Source: Neocallimastix lanati (nom. inval.)
Lineage: Eukaryota; Neocallimastigomycota; Neocallimastigomycetes; Neocallimastigales; Neocallimastigaceae
Direction of reading: 5' to 3'
Assembly: GCA_016946835.1 (NCBI GenBank)
Contig: JACVTC010000013.1
Span: 1,247,001 to 1,311,000 of the forward strand
Length of the DNA: 64,000 bases
Of the stretch, positions 38,278 to 51,729 are shown in pieces. Under the pieces are notes generated by a model. It did not search any database. It saw nothing but the letters and a program-made list of their open reading frames with translations, and was not told where the DNA came from. The translations under genes were made by a program, and so were the position numbers. Position 1 is the stretch's first letter. Every line of letters starts with the position of its first letter.

Positions 38278-41089
38278 ATGATATTAAATTATAAATATTT
38301 AAATAAAATATTATTACCTTATTCAATAGGGAATATTAAAATTGGTAGAGTTTTAACTTTATTAATCCAAACTATGAAATCAATTATTATATTACAATAT
38401 ACCACATTTGTCGGTTTAAAATTAAATTTCAAATATAATTTCACTCAAAAAGGAATATTAACTAGGAATAGAATTCAAAATTCAAAGAATAATCATAAAA
38501 GTAATGAATTCAAACAAAAAATGAAATTTATATTAGAAGAAATATGTCATTTACTTTTAATAATCTTTTGTAATGTGATTTCATTACTCCTTTTATACCT
38601 ACTAAAATGCATAATACCCGTTTCCTTTATTAGTAGAAATTCATTTTACCATTTAAACAACTCTAACCTTTTTGTACAGATAAAGAATTTAAATAAATTT
38701 AATGAAATTTCATTACCATATATAATAGATTGCATAAAATATATTTACGGTTGTATAATAAATTATGTAGCCATCGTCACTTCAATAGTAAAACTACTTT
38801 TACCATTATTATATTCTATAATAATGATAAAGGCAAAACAACCGGGAAAACATTATAGTTTAAAATTAATATTTATAACATTATTATTAACAATTAATTG
38901 TCAAAAGCCTACAACGATTGAATTTCAAAATCATACAAGAAATACCTTAAATGATCTATCTTCAACTTCAGAAAATAATCTATTTAATTTATCAAATGAA
39001 TGGTGGGATAAGATTTTTAGTCTTCAAAATATAGTTTCATCTTATTCTTTATTCAATTTACCAATGGTAAAATCTGAAAATATTGCCGATGAGGATATTG
39101 CCAAGGTTGAGGATGTTGGTAAGTTAATAGCAATAGTATTATAAAAGAAATGTATAGAGTTAACCTTACCCATATAATATCTAATTAGTTTGGTGAAATT
39201 TAATTCTAACTATTTTTTTTATTTTATTTTATTTTATTTTATTTTTATTTTAAATTTTAATTTAATTATGAAATTATATATTATAATATATGAAATATTA
39301 TAATAACAATATGAACAATCAATACTACTAAATAATAACAATAACAATAAAAATAATAAATACAATTAAACATTATCAAATACTACTAAATAATAATAAT
39401 TGAAATAATAATAACTAAAATAATAAAATAATATTTAAAATAAACAATGAACATCACAACAAATAAAATGATAATAATTAAAATAAACAATGAACATAAC
39501 AACAAATAAAATGATAATAATTAAAATAAACAATGAACATTACAACAAATAAAATGATAAAATGATAATAATTAAAATGATAATAATTATAATTTTATTA
39601 TTATTATAAAACATTATTAAATCTTATTAAATAATGGTATTAAAGAATTGTCGGTTCAGTCACAATGCTTGGAACAAAATAGAATATTTTTATCAGAGCA
39701 GGACCAAAGAGTCAACTTTGATATCATTTTAAGTCGTCCTCCATCATCTAATATAAATATTACTTTTATAAATGATAAACCTGATCTATTTGAAATTCAA
39801 CCAGACTATATTTTCTATAAAAATGCCTATTATTCTACTACTTCAAATAATTCTGTAGTCACCTTACTTGAAAAAAATTATAATTTGACGACACATTTTA
39901 CGGTGAAAGCATTAAAAGATCGTGGAAATTCCAACCTTAAATTTATTATTGATACCGGATTAAATATAATAAAAGATGATAATACCGTTTTACAAATCAG
40001 TAAAATGGGTAATAATGGACGATTACTTTTAGATAAATCATTTAGTAATTACTTAGAGTTAAGAGCAACCTCTTCAAATATTGGTGCGATGAATATATTT
40101 TTAATTCTATGGATTGTATTATTTATGTTTTCTCTAGGCTTATCTTTTTCAGGAAGTAAGTTTAAACAAAATAAATAAAGTGTATATACAAATATATATA
40201 TATATTATATACTATTTAATATTTAATTTTTATATTCAATATTCTTATAAAAAAAAAAAAAAATTAATAATAATATTAGTACATTATTAAACTTATTCAA
40301 TAATAATATTTATAAAAATAAATATTAATTTTAACCTATATAATAAAATTTTTTATTGTTCTTATTATTTTTATTATTATTATTATTATTTTTATAATAT
40401 CTTAATTAGATACTTTAAAAGGTTTATATAAATGGAAAAAATTGAAGCCGTTCATTTGTGGTTACGTCTGTCAACTAATTATCAATCCTCTTGTGGGTAA
40501 AAATCAAAATTTTTAAAATATTAATGATATAATAATGATATTAAAAATTAATAGTAATAAAAATATATAGTAATGAATAATAATAATAATAATAATTAAA
40601 CTTATTTAATATATATTATATATAATATTTATATTTCATATCTATTTCTTTCATTATATTCATTCTTATTAATAATATAATGAATTTTTTAATAATAATA
40701 ATAATAATAATAATAATTATATATATATATATATATATATATAAATTCTTTAAATCAACTATATAGCTTTCATTTTAACAAAAATTTTCAAATTATCGGA
40801 TTATATTTCTCTTGGGGTTATTATTGTGGCTGCAAGTCCTGGCTCCTTTATTGCACCTGTATTTACTTATTATTTAGGAGGAGATCGAGCACTTGCAGTA
40901 GGACTCTGCCTAGTGGCTACCATTTTAGGTAGTTTTACCTTTCCACTTGCCATATGGTTGTTTTGTTTTGTATTGAGTATTAAAATTGAAACGTATATTC
41001 CTGTAAGTAACCTCTTGTTATTAATTAAAAAATTTATTCTAATTGAAATAATAATAATAATAATAATCATAATAATAATCATAATAATC

Positions 41090-41133
<44 letters not shown>

Positions 41134-41197
41134 TATAGTAATAATAATATTTATAATAATAATAATAATAATAATAATAAATCTATGATTTTTATCC

Positions 41198-41236
<39 letters not shown>

Positions 41237-44200
41237 TATTTTATTATAATAATATATATATATTTAATGAAATATTAAAATTTTTATATCATTCCTCATT
41301 ATTAATTATAAAAAAGTTTTGGGAAACATTTTCTTTAACCGCTACACAAATTGTTCCATTAGGAGTTGGATGCTTAATTTTACATTTTAAACCTAATTGG
41401 GCCTCAAACCTGAAAAAAGGAGCACCAATTTGGGCATTTGCTATCATTTTAACTAGTTTAATTACATCTTTAAAAAATTATGGTCAAATTTTTGTTAATC
41501 GATGGGAGGCTTATTCTATGCCTATCATATTGGGTATTATAAGTTATGCTGTAGGATTTGTTTTTCCAAGAACGGTTGGACTGAATAATCAAGAAGTAAG
41601 AGCGATTTGTTTCAATACTGGATTACAAAATTCTCCTTTAGCTATCGCAGTAATTCAAGTATTAGGAATGCCAAGTTGTAGTAATTTAATATCGTTAGTC
41701 CCTCTTCACCATTCCCTTTGGACTGTATTGGAAGGTGTTATTGTTGGAGTGACCATGTTTTTCATTTTCCCAAACACGGTAAAACCTATCATTGAAAATT
41801 CAGAGTATCCAGTAAACGTTGGCCGATCCGAAGAAGAAAATAAGGCTATACTACAGGATGATGGAAGTGATAATTATTCAAATAATACTTCCTTATTAGA
41901 TACCGTGAATGTATTAGATATTTCTGATATTAATATTCGTCAGAATTATCTACCTAAAAATAATATCATTAATAATAGTAACAATACTAATAATAATAAT
42001 AATAATAATAGTAATAGTAGTAATAAAAGTAATATATCCTCATCTGAAATGATAATGCTTTCAAATATTCAAAATCAAAATTTAATCAGTCCACCTTCTC
42101 CTACTCCTACTTCTTATTCAGCAAAAATATTTAGAGGAAGTAGTGTCAATAGTCGTAGTTCACATTCCACTATTATACCAAAATATTCAAGTTTAAATCG
42201 AGTAAATAAACAAAGAAGTCATAGTGATGCCCCTATGCCAAAAAATACAAATACAAATACTAATACAAATACAAATATAAATTCATATTCAAATTCATTT
42301 TCAAATTCAAATTCGTTTTCTAATAGTAATAGTAATAGTAATACTTTAACACCTACATTGAAGGCTTCTTCTATTTATAAACAACGCAAAAATAGTAGTG
42401 CCTCAACCATTAAATTTAACATTAGTAATCCTAACTATTTAAAGTCACATTCTTCTCTAATTAAAAATAATAATTCTGATTTAGGTATTGAAATTATTGA
42501 TATTAGTGATATAAGTGATGATGATGATGATGATGATGACGACGAGGATGAGAATACTAGTGTTAATAATGATGGTGTTAATTCTACTTTTAATCATCAT
42601 TATCAAAATAATAATAAAACATCTAATCATACTGATCATATTAATAAAGATCGAATGACGATATCCACATCAACAACAACAACATCATTATCTACACCAA
42701 ATGATAATCATCAACAACAAATACCAATTATTTATATTCATAATACAAATAATCAATCCTCTTCACCAATTATAGCTTATTCACCTCATCAAAATTCATT
42801 AAATCATAATACCCACTCCAGTAATGAGAGTTCTCGTCAAACATCTATAGGAAGTAATAATTCAAATCATACCCCAACAAAATCTGAAACTAATAGTACT
42901 TCTTCGAAAGAGGGTACCATTAAAACTAGTAAATATTATAATAATAATGATGATAATAATCATACTAATCATACGGGTGACCTTATCGACACCACTACTA
43001 ACAGTTCTAATAATAATATAAGTGAATTATCTGATAGTAATCATCATGGAAAAGGAAAAGAAGACGATATGGAGGATTCTCATCGTCAGAATGGTGATGG
43101 TAGTAACAGTGATACAAATTTAAAAAATAAAATTACCGATAGAATTAGAATTCGTCAACTTCATCATCAAAAGAAATTATCCCATCCTCAGACCTATTTT
43201 TCACAAATGGTAAAACAATATTTACCTTCAGTATTTAAAAAACCAACAAATAATGATTCAGATATTGCCACTTCTAATCAAATAAATAGTAATGATAATA
43301 TTAGTTCTAAGGATGATAATAATAATAACACTATAGACAGTGATGATAACGTCAAAGACGCTATAAGTAATACTAATATTAATAGCGATGCTAATGATAA
43401 TGATAATACTAGTCCTGTTGTTGTTAATAGTTCAGAGGAAAAAATGAATGATCACAGGAATAGTCATAGTAGTGAAGATGAAAATAAAAATACTACCTCT
43501 AGTATACATAGTTTGAATTTAAATCGACGTGATAACAACAATAAAAGCTATCCATACTTAAATAATAGTCATAGTAATTCTAATATGAGTATGAATATGA
43601 GTATGAGTAATAGTCATAGTAATTCTAATATGAGTATGAATATGAGTATGAGTAATAGTCATAGTAATTCTAATATGAGTATGAATATGAGTATGAGTAA
43701 TAGTAATAGTAGTAAAAATAGACATAATAGAGTTAGTATTAGTATTAGTAATGATTTCATTAATGAATCCTTTACCACGAATTCAGATCATAAAAATCAA
43801 GAAACTGAATTCCATTCCATACGTTCAGCTAATACTAGCAGTATATTAAATAGTATTAGTAAAAATAATAAAAGTACGAATATGAGTGTCAATGCCAACG
43901 CTTACCCATTTGATAATTCACAAATCAAACATCTTGATACTATGGATTCTCTTGAATATTTAACTATTTCAAACAATGACCATACCAACTTTAGTAGTCA
44001 TTATAGTAATAGTATTAAAAGTTTACGTAAAAAGAAGTATGCCGTTCAACGTACAGATACCATGCAAACCTATGAAACTGCCTGTTCCTCCATGTTTAAA
44101 TCCATTTCATCTGAAAATGAAAACTTTAAATATGTTGATGATGAAGAAGATGATGATGATATTGAAGAATATGATGATGAAGAGGATGAGGATGAGGATG

Positions 44201-44268
44201 AAGTTTTTAAGGATTGTACTTTAGAATTTCCAAATACAAAAGGAAAAAATGAATTTGAATTTTTTTAA
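38278..44268 (+). CDS. SLC10-like (bile acid:sodium symporter family) membrane protein with long Asn/Ser tail
   Basis: Five exons in phase: 38278-39118, 39646-40155, 40410-40496, 40767-41002, 41317-44268; 1,541 residues. Exon 2 encodes a non-membrane domain ending in the segment MNIFLILWIVLFMFSLGLSF. The transporter core follows: KPFICGYVCQLIINPLV, then VAASPGSFIAPVFTYYLGGD (compare G..PGG..SN..T..L.GD), VGLCLVATILGSFTFPLAIW and RAICFNTGLQNSPLAIAVIQ (compare the ETG.QN..LA.AVI motif). A non-membrane N-terminal domain before this core recalls SLC10A3 (P3) and SLC10A5. The substrate is unknown. The last 830 or so residues are low-complexity: Asn/Ser runs, a poly-Asp stretch, three exact SHSNSNMSMNMSMSN units and an acidic end. 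An in-frame ATG at 38824 precedes a signal-like segment (LKLIFITLLLTINC), so a shorter start is possible, but 180 open codons before it favour the long form. Confidence 0.8.
43567..43701 (+). repeat. Three exact 45-bp coding repeats
   Basis: Units at 43567-43611, 43612-43656 and 43657-43701, each encoding SHSNSNMSMNMSMSN in the cytosolic-type tail of the transporter. Near identity at DNA level suggests recent expansion. Confidence 0.9.
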
Positions 44269-44958
44269 AAATTAATAAAATAAATAAAAGGTTTGAACTA
44301 AAAAAATAAAAATAAAAAATAAACAAAATAAAAAAAAATAAAATAAAAAAAATAAAAAAAATAAAAAATAATAAAAAAAAAAAAATAAAAAATAATAACA
44401 AATAATAAAAAATAATAAAAAATAAAAATAAAAATAAATTAAATTAAATTAAAATAGAGTAAAATAAATTAGAGTAAGGAAAAAAAAATTTATTTTTATT
44501 TTTTATTTTTTTATTTATTTTATTTTATTTTTATTTTTTTATTTTTTTTTATTTTATTTTTTTTTATTTTTTTTTATTTTTATTGATGTAAAATGGTTAA
44601 ATGGTAAAATGGTAATTAAGAAAAGAAAGAAAGAAAGGAAAAAAAAAAAAAAAAAAAAAAAGGAATTATAAAAAAAATTAAAATTTTAATATAATTTATT
44701 AAAAAATAAAAATAACATGAAGTGAATAAATGAATAATAATAAAAGTTAATAACAGTAAGATTATTAATTTTTTTTTTTTTTTTTGTTTTTTTTTTTTGT
44801 TTTTTTTTGTTTTTCTTTTAAAAAACATTTTAAATTTGTGATTTATTTTTTTAAATCTCAAATACACTAATAATACTAATATATAAATATATATAATATA
44901 TTCCATATTATAGCATAGCATTTATTAATCAATCTATTTTTATATTTATACATGGATA

Positions 44959-44990
<32 letters not shown>

Positions 44991-45338
44991 TTTTTTTTTT
45001 TTTTTTTCTTTTTATTTCCATAATCATCTGTTTAATAATAACAATAATAATAAATAGTTGCATATTCTATATAACTATATATATACTATAACAATATATC
45101 TATATCTATATTCTATATCTATATTTTATATATAAACATATATAAATATATATTATTTTTTTTTTTTAAAAAAAAAGTAAAAGAATTATTAATAAATAAA
45201 TAAATATCATATATTATCTTATAACAAAACAAAACAAAAAAACAAATATTAAATAAAAAAATGTTTTTAAATAAAAAAAAGAAAGAAAAAAAAAAAAGAA
45301 AAAATTAGTCTTCATTATTTTATTATTTATTCAATGAT

Positions 45339-45369
<31 letters not shown>

Positions 45370-45392
45370 TTCAATGATTTATTTATTTATTC

Positions 45393-45433
<41 letters not shown>

Positions 45434-45827
45434 TTATTTATTATTATATTAAAAAATTATTTGATAAATTTGAAATTTTTAATTAAACATTAAAGAAATA
45501 TTAAATTTTGGATTGTTAATTGAAATGAAATGGGGATGAACCTAAAAAAAATGACATAAATAACATAAAAAAAAAATTTTTTTTAATAATATCTTTCTAT
45601 TTATAATCAAAAAAAAAAAAAAATAAAAATAAAAATAAAAAATAAAAATAAAAATAAAATAAATAATAAATAAATAATAAATAAATCATGATCCTAATAA
45701 TAACCTATTGTAATTACTGCAAGAATTTTGTCTTTTTTATATACTATAAGAAAAAAAAAATTTTTTTTTTTTTATAATCCTAAATAAATTAATCCTTCTC
45801 GTATAATTATAAATATGTAAGAATTCT

Positions 45828-45871
<44 letters not shown>

Positions 45872-46140
45872 AAAATTTTATTTTTATTTAATTAGGTTAA
45901 TTAAATTTTTCAATTTATATTATTTTTTTTTTTAAAAAAAAAAATTATTTTTGAATAAATTAATTAATAATAATAAAAAAAAAAAAACATGGTAAATTTA
46001 TTTATTTATTTATTTATTATTATTATTTATTTTTATTATTTTATTATTGTTTTTATTTTTATTTTTTTTTTTTAATACTTGTCATTACATATATCTTTTT
46101 TTAATAAAATTTTACTTACAATATATATACCTTTAAAAAA
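44269..46140. other. Intergenic region
   Basis: Between the transporter and DPH7. A/T homopolymers (for example 45832-45869), AAATA and TTTAT repeats. The promoter of DPH7 must lie toward its right edge; no element is recognised. Confidence 0.5.
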
Positions 46141-46704
46141 ATGCCAGATACAGAAAACCTTGATACAGAAAACCTAGATACAGAAAAACCAGAAGATAAA
46201 GAAGAAACTTTAGAAAATTCAGGGAGTAAGGAAACAAGTTTTTATAACCCAGTAACATTATATGAATATAAAACTACTTTATGGTATAATAATAAAAAAA
46301 TTTTTTTTTTTATTTTATTTAATTTTTTATATTACTAAAAAAAGTAAAAAAAAACAAACAAACAAAAAAAAAAAAGGCAATAGTAATAGAATAAAATAGT
46401 ATACTTTTTATTTTAAATTCATTACAAAAAAACAATATATATATATATATATATATCAAGAATAATTTTCTTTTAACTAATCTATATTTATTTCTTTTAA
46501 ATATTATTATTACTGGTGAAAATATTATATTTATATATTTATTTATTATATTTTATTAAAATATAAATTTTATATATATCCTTATATTATATATACATAC
46601 ATATATATATATTAATTATTAATTTTAAATTTAAAATTTTAAATTTCATTTCATTACATTTCACTACATTTCATTTCAATTCATTTTATTCCTTATTCTT
46701 CCTC

Positions 46705-46749
<45 letters not shown>

Positions 46750-47401
46750 GTACAAATATTGTTGAATTTTGTCCATATAAAGGATTTGAAGATTTATACG
46801 TTATTGGGTCATATGAATTTTTAGAATCAAATGATACCAATCTCTATCCAGAGGAATTCAAAGATATTACAGAGGAACTGATGGAAAATAAAAATAATAA
46901 CAAAGATGACGATAGTGACGACGAAGATATTGATATAAATGACATTTCAGATTTGGATAATATTTCTATTAAACGTACAGGAAGAGTAATATTTCAAAAA
47001 CTTGAACCCAATAATAATAAAAATAATAATTTAAAAATGTAATTATAAAGATAAAATATATACATAATATATATATATATTATATATAATATTAATGTTA
47101 CTATTACTACTACTACTACTATTATTATTATTATTATAATTATTATTATTATTTTATATTACAATTATCAATAGTGTCAATATATAATAAAAAGTGTTTT
47201 AAATGATAAAAAAAAAAAAAAAGTTCACATTTATAATAATTAATATTTCAATATTTTTTCAAATAATAACAAAAAAAAAAAAAAAAAAAAAAAAGAAAAA
47301 AAAATACATATATAAATAATATATTTAATATATTTAATTGTTTAATAATTTAATTATAAATTATATATGACATTGTTAACATTTAAAAATTTATTTATTT
47401 A

Positions 47402-47448
<47 letters not shown>

Positions 47449-48889
47449 CTATAAAATATAATAAATAATTAATAATAGCCAAACTATAACAAGTTTAAGT
47501 GAAGCAACCATTTTCGACATAAAATGGTCTTATCAAAAAATTAAAAATGCTGGTTATTTAGGTATGGCCGATTCTGCTGGAAATTTATCCATTTATAAAT
47601 TAGTTGATAACGGAACTACTGTAATTTAATATTAATATTAATATTAATATTATTATCGTTATTGTTATTTATTTATTTATTTATTTATTTATTTTTTTCT
47701 TATTTTTTTTTTTTATAACTAATTATTTATTTATTAATTCATTTATAATAATTTTACTATTAAAAAAAAAAAAAAAAAAACATAATAATAATAATAATAT
47801 TAATAATAATAATTATATTTCCCTATTTGATTATATTTTTATTTTAATTAATGATAATTAAATATTTAAATAAAAAATATATATATATATATATTAATAA
47901 TAATAAATAAATTAAATTTGAAAATTATTTAATATATTAATAACTAAAAGAAAATTTATTATCAAATATTTCAAATATTTATATATATATATATGATATA
48001 TATATATATATCCTTATTACTTTAAAAAAAAAAAAACATCATTTATAGTTTGACTTAGAACCAAAGATAAGTACAGATAATGAAACTAATGAAGTTTGTT
48101 GTTCCTTAGATTGGTCGAATCGATTGACGAATTCAACCTCCCATGTGGTCGTTAGTCGAAGTAACGGTTTTATTACCCTCTACGATTTTGGTGATAATAA
48201 TTTAAAGCCGCTGGATGAATGGCGAGCGCATACTCAGGAAGCTTGGGTGGTCGCATTTGATCACTGGAATACAAATATTGTTTATACCGGCTCGGATGAT
48301 TGTTACTTTAAAGGATATGATACAAGAGCTGGAACTTCCTCTTCCATATTTATTAATGAAGGGTAAAAAAAAAAAAAAATACAAAAAAAAAAAAGGAAAA
48401 AAAAAAATAGAAAAAAAAAAAATAGAAAAAAAGTACAAATAGAAAAAAAAATAAATAAAAAAATAGGAAAAAAAAATAGAAAAAAAATACAAATAAAAAA
48501 AAAAAAAATACATAAATACTTATGAAAGTTAAATAAATGATTTATTATATATATATAATATTTTTATTTTTTTTTTATTGATATTTTTTTTTTTATTTTT
48601 ATTTCTTTTATTTTTATTTTTATTTTTATAAATTATTTTATTATTTTATTATTTTTATTATTTTATTTCTTCTTGAAATAGTCATGAAGCTGGTATTTGT
48701 ACAATTCAAGTAAATCCACATGATCCAAATATTATGGCCACTGGAGGGTAATATATATATATATATATGTATATAATTCAATAAATAAATAAATTGTTTA
48801 AAAAATTTGTATTATATATATCTATATTTATTATTTATTTAAGTAATTAAATAATAATCATTTAAAAATTATATTTTATTCCTGTTTAA

Positions 48890-48920
<31 letters not shown>

Positions 48921-49543
48921 GTATATTAAATTATTATTATTATTATTATTATTATTATTTATTATTTATTATTTATTATTATAATTATTATTATTATTAT
49001 TATTACTTTATGCTAATTAGTTATGATACCTTCCTTAATATTTGGGATAAAAGAATGATAACTAAACCATTAATTCATTATTGTACTGAAAGTGGTGTAT
49101 GGAAAGTAAAATGGAATCCTAGAATGGAAAAGAGACATTTAATTGCAGCTGCTTGTATGTATAATGGATTTCGTATATATAATATTAATACACAATTAGG
49201 TAATAATAAAAAAATAATAAAATAAAATAAAATATAATAAATAAATATTTAAAAAAAATTTAAATATTATAATTAATTAAATAATAAATAAATAAATAAA
49301 TAAATAATAAATAATTAATAAATAATTTAATAATAGCACCTGGTGAAGATGAGGATGATGCTATTAAGGAAGTTTGTTCCTATGATAAACATGAATCTAT
49401 TGCTTATGGTATTGATTGGTGTCTCTATAACGATGAAAATAATCCAAACCAAATACTAGGTTCTTGTTCCTTCTTTGATCATTCCTTCCATATCTGGTAA
49501 GTTTTTTTTTTTTAATAGTCATAAATTAAAATAGATATTTAGA

Positions 49544-49580
<37 letters not shown>

Positions 49581-49837
49581 AAAATAAAATAAAATAAAAT
49601 AAAATAAAAAATAATAATGTATATATATATATATATATATTTATTTTATTTTATTTTTTTTTTTTTTCTTTCAACATTTTATCTATTTTATATATAATAT
49701 AATTATATGATGACTTAATTTTTTTTTTTTTTTTTATTATTTATATCTACATATATATATAATTTATGGGTATACTATATATATCTACAATTAATTAAAA
49801 AAAAATACTTTTAAAATAGGGAAATTCAACGTATTTA

Positions 49838-49838
<1 letters not shown>
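46141..49838 (+). CDS. DPH7: Diphthine methyltransferase (DPH7/WDR85), WD40 protein
   Basis: Acts in the diphthamide pathway on elongation factor 2, removing a methyl ester from the diphthine intermediate before amidation. Eight exons in phase: 46141-46283, 46751-47038, 47479-47620, 48049-48362, 48682-48747, 49021-49199, 49337-49496, 49820-49838; 436 residues. Family signatures: IVEFCPYKGFEDLYVIGSYE near the start; AHTQEAWVVAFDHWNTNIVY and GSDDCYFKGYDTR; ICTIQVNPHDPNIMATGGYD across a splice; GVWKVKWNPRMEKRHLIAAA; then YGIDWCLYNDENNPNQ and SCSFFDHSFHIW. The last exon is only 19 bases (W-E-I-Q-R-I-stop); without its splice the frame stops right after HIW. An Asp/Asn-rich insertion (about residues 90-140) sits between early blades. 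The N terminus holds a small DTENL repeat. Confidence 0.94.
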
Positions 49839-49910
<72 letters not shown>

Positions 49911-50350
49911 ATAGAAAAATATATCCTTATAATTTCCTCTAATATATAATTAACATAAAAAAAAAAAATAAAAAATAAATAAAAAATAAATAAAAAAAAA
50001 ATAAAAAAGATAATAAAAAATAAACTGTATATATATAAAAATAATAATAAAAATTAATAAATAATAATAATAATAATAATAATAATTATTAGTATTTATT
50101 TTATTTTATTTTATTCTTTTTTTTTTATTTTAATTTTTTTTTTTTTTTAACTCTTATGTTATTCATCTTTTGGTTTAAAATTTTTACCCAAAACCAAAAC
50201 TACCATACTTTTTTTTTTTTTTTTTTTTCAAAACATTCATTCATTTCTATATATCATTTTAATATTAATAATAATTTACTCATTTCTTATTCATTATATA
50301 TATATATATAAAAAAAAAAAAAAAAAATTATATTAGAAAGTCATTGCTAG

Positions 50351-50385
<35 letters not shown>

Positions 50386-51338
50386 ATAGAAAAATATATC
50401 CTTATAATTTCCTCTAATATATAATTAACATAAAAAAAAAAAAATAAAAAATAAATAAAAAATAAATAAAAAATAAATAAAAAAAAATAAAAAAAATAAT
50501 AAAAAATAAACTGTGTATATATAAAAATAATAATAAAAATTAATAAATAATAATAATAATAATAATAATTATTAGTATTTATTTTATTTTATTTTATTCT
50601 TTTTTTTTATTTTAATTTTTTTTTTTTTTTTTAACTCTTATGTTATTCATCTTTTGGTTTAAAATTTTTACCCAAAACCAAAACTACCATACTTTTTTTT
50701 TTTTTTTTTTTTCAAAACATTCATTCATTTCTATATATCATTTTAATATTAATAATAATTTACTCATTTCTTATTCATTATATATATATAAAAAAAAAAA
50801 AAAAAAAAAAAATTATATTAGAAAGTCATTGCTAGTTTAAAAAATATATATATATATATATATAACATAAGGTCATTTTCTACTTTGAAAAAAAAAATAA
50901 TTTATATATATATATATATATATATACTTTTTTTTTTTTTTTTTTTTTTTATTATGTTTATTTTTTATTATTATTATTATTTTTTATTATTATATTTATT
51001 AGTTATTTTTTTTAAAAAAATAAAAAAAAAAAAAAAATAAAGTAAAGAAAATAGATTAAAATATAAAATATAGAATATAAAAATATAATTATTATTTTTT
51101 TTTTTCTTTTTCTTTTTCTTCTTTTTTTTTTTTTTTTTCTTTTTCTTTTTTTTTTTTTTTTTAAAAAAAAACAGCAATATTTTTCTTAAAAAAAAAAAAA
51201 AAATAAATAAATAAAAAATAAAAAAAAATAAAGATTTATATATATATATATATAAAATAAATATAAAAAAATAAAAATTAATAATATATTTTTTATATCC
51301 TTATTTTTAATTTAATTTAATCTTTTCTTTTTCTTTCT

Positions 51339-51373
<35 letters not shown>

Positions 51374-51729
51374 TTATTATTTAAAAAAAAAAATATTTCC
51401 TGTATTTTTTTTTTTTTTTATTTATTTAATTATTTCTATTTGATTTGATTTTTTAAAAAAAATTATTTTTTTTTTCTTTTCTGTTTTTTATTTTATTTTT
51501 TATTTTATTTTTTATTATTATTATTTGTTTTGTTTTGTTTATTTATTTGTTTATTAATTTGTTTTGTTTGTAATTGTTTTTATTATTATTATCATTTCTT
51601 TCTTTTTTTTTTAAAAAAAATTTAATTTTATTAAATAAATTATTATATTATATTATTTTATTTTTATTATTATTACTTTTTTTTTTTTTTTTCTTTTTCT
51701 AATTTATTTATTTATTTAATTATTTAATA
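49839..51729. other. Convergent intergenic region
   Basis: Between the 3' ends of DPH7 and SEC62. Contains a run of about 59 A (49849-49908), the tandem duplication listed separately, and then only homopolymer-rich filler. Confidence 0.6.
49909..50837. repeat. Tandem duplication with 475-bp period
   Basis: The block starting ACATAGAAAAATATATCC at 49909 recurs at 50384. Both copies carry AATTTCCTCTAATATATAAT, ACTCTTATGTTATTCATC, TTTTTACCCAAAACCAAAAC and TTAGAAAGTCATTGCTAGT in order. Differences are nearly confined to homopolymer and dinucleotide lengths, so the duplication is recent, or is an assembly error. Confidence 0.9.

Noticed and set aside
50640-50840. 66-codon frame in the duplicated block
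   Set aside because: It is mostly homopolymer translation, and the equivalent frame in the first copy is not maintained.
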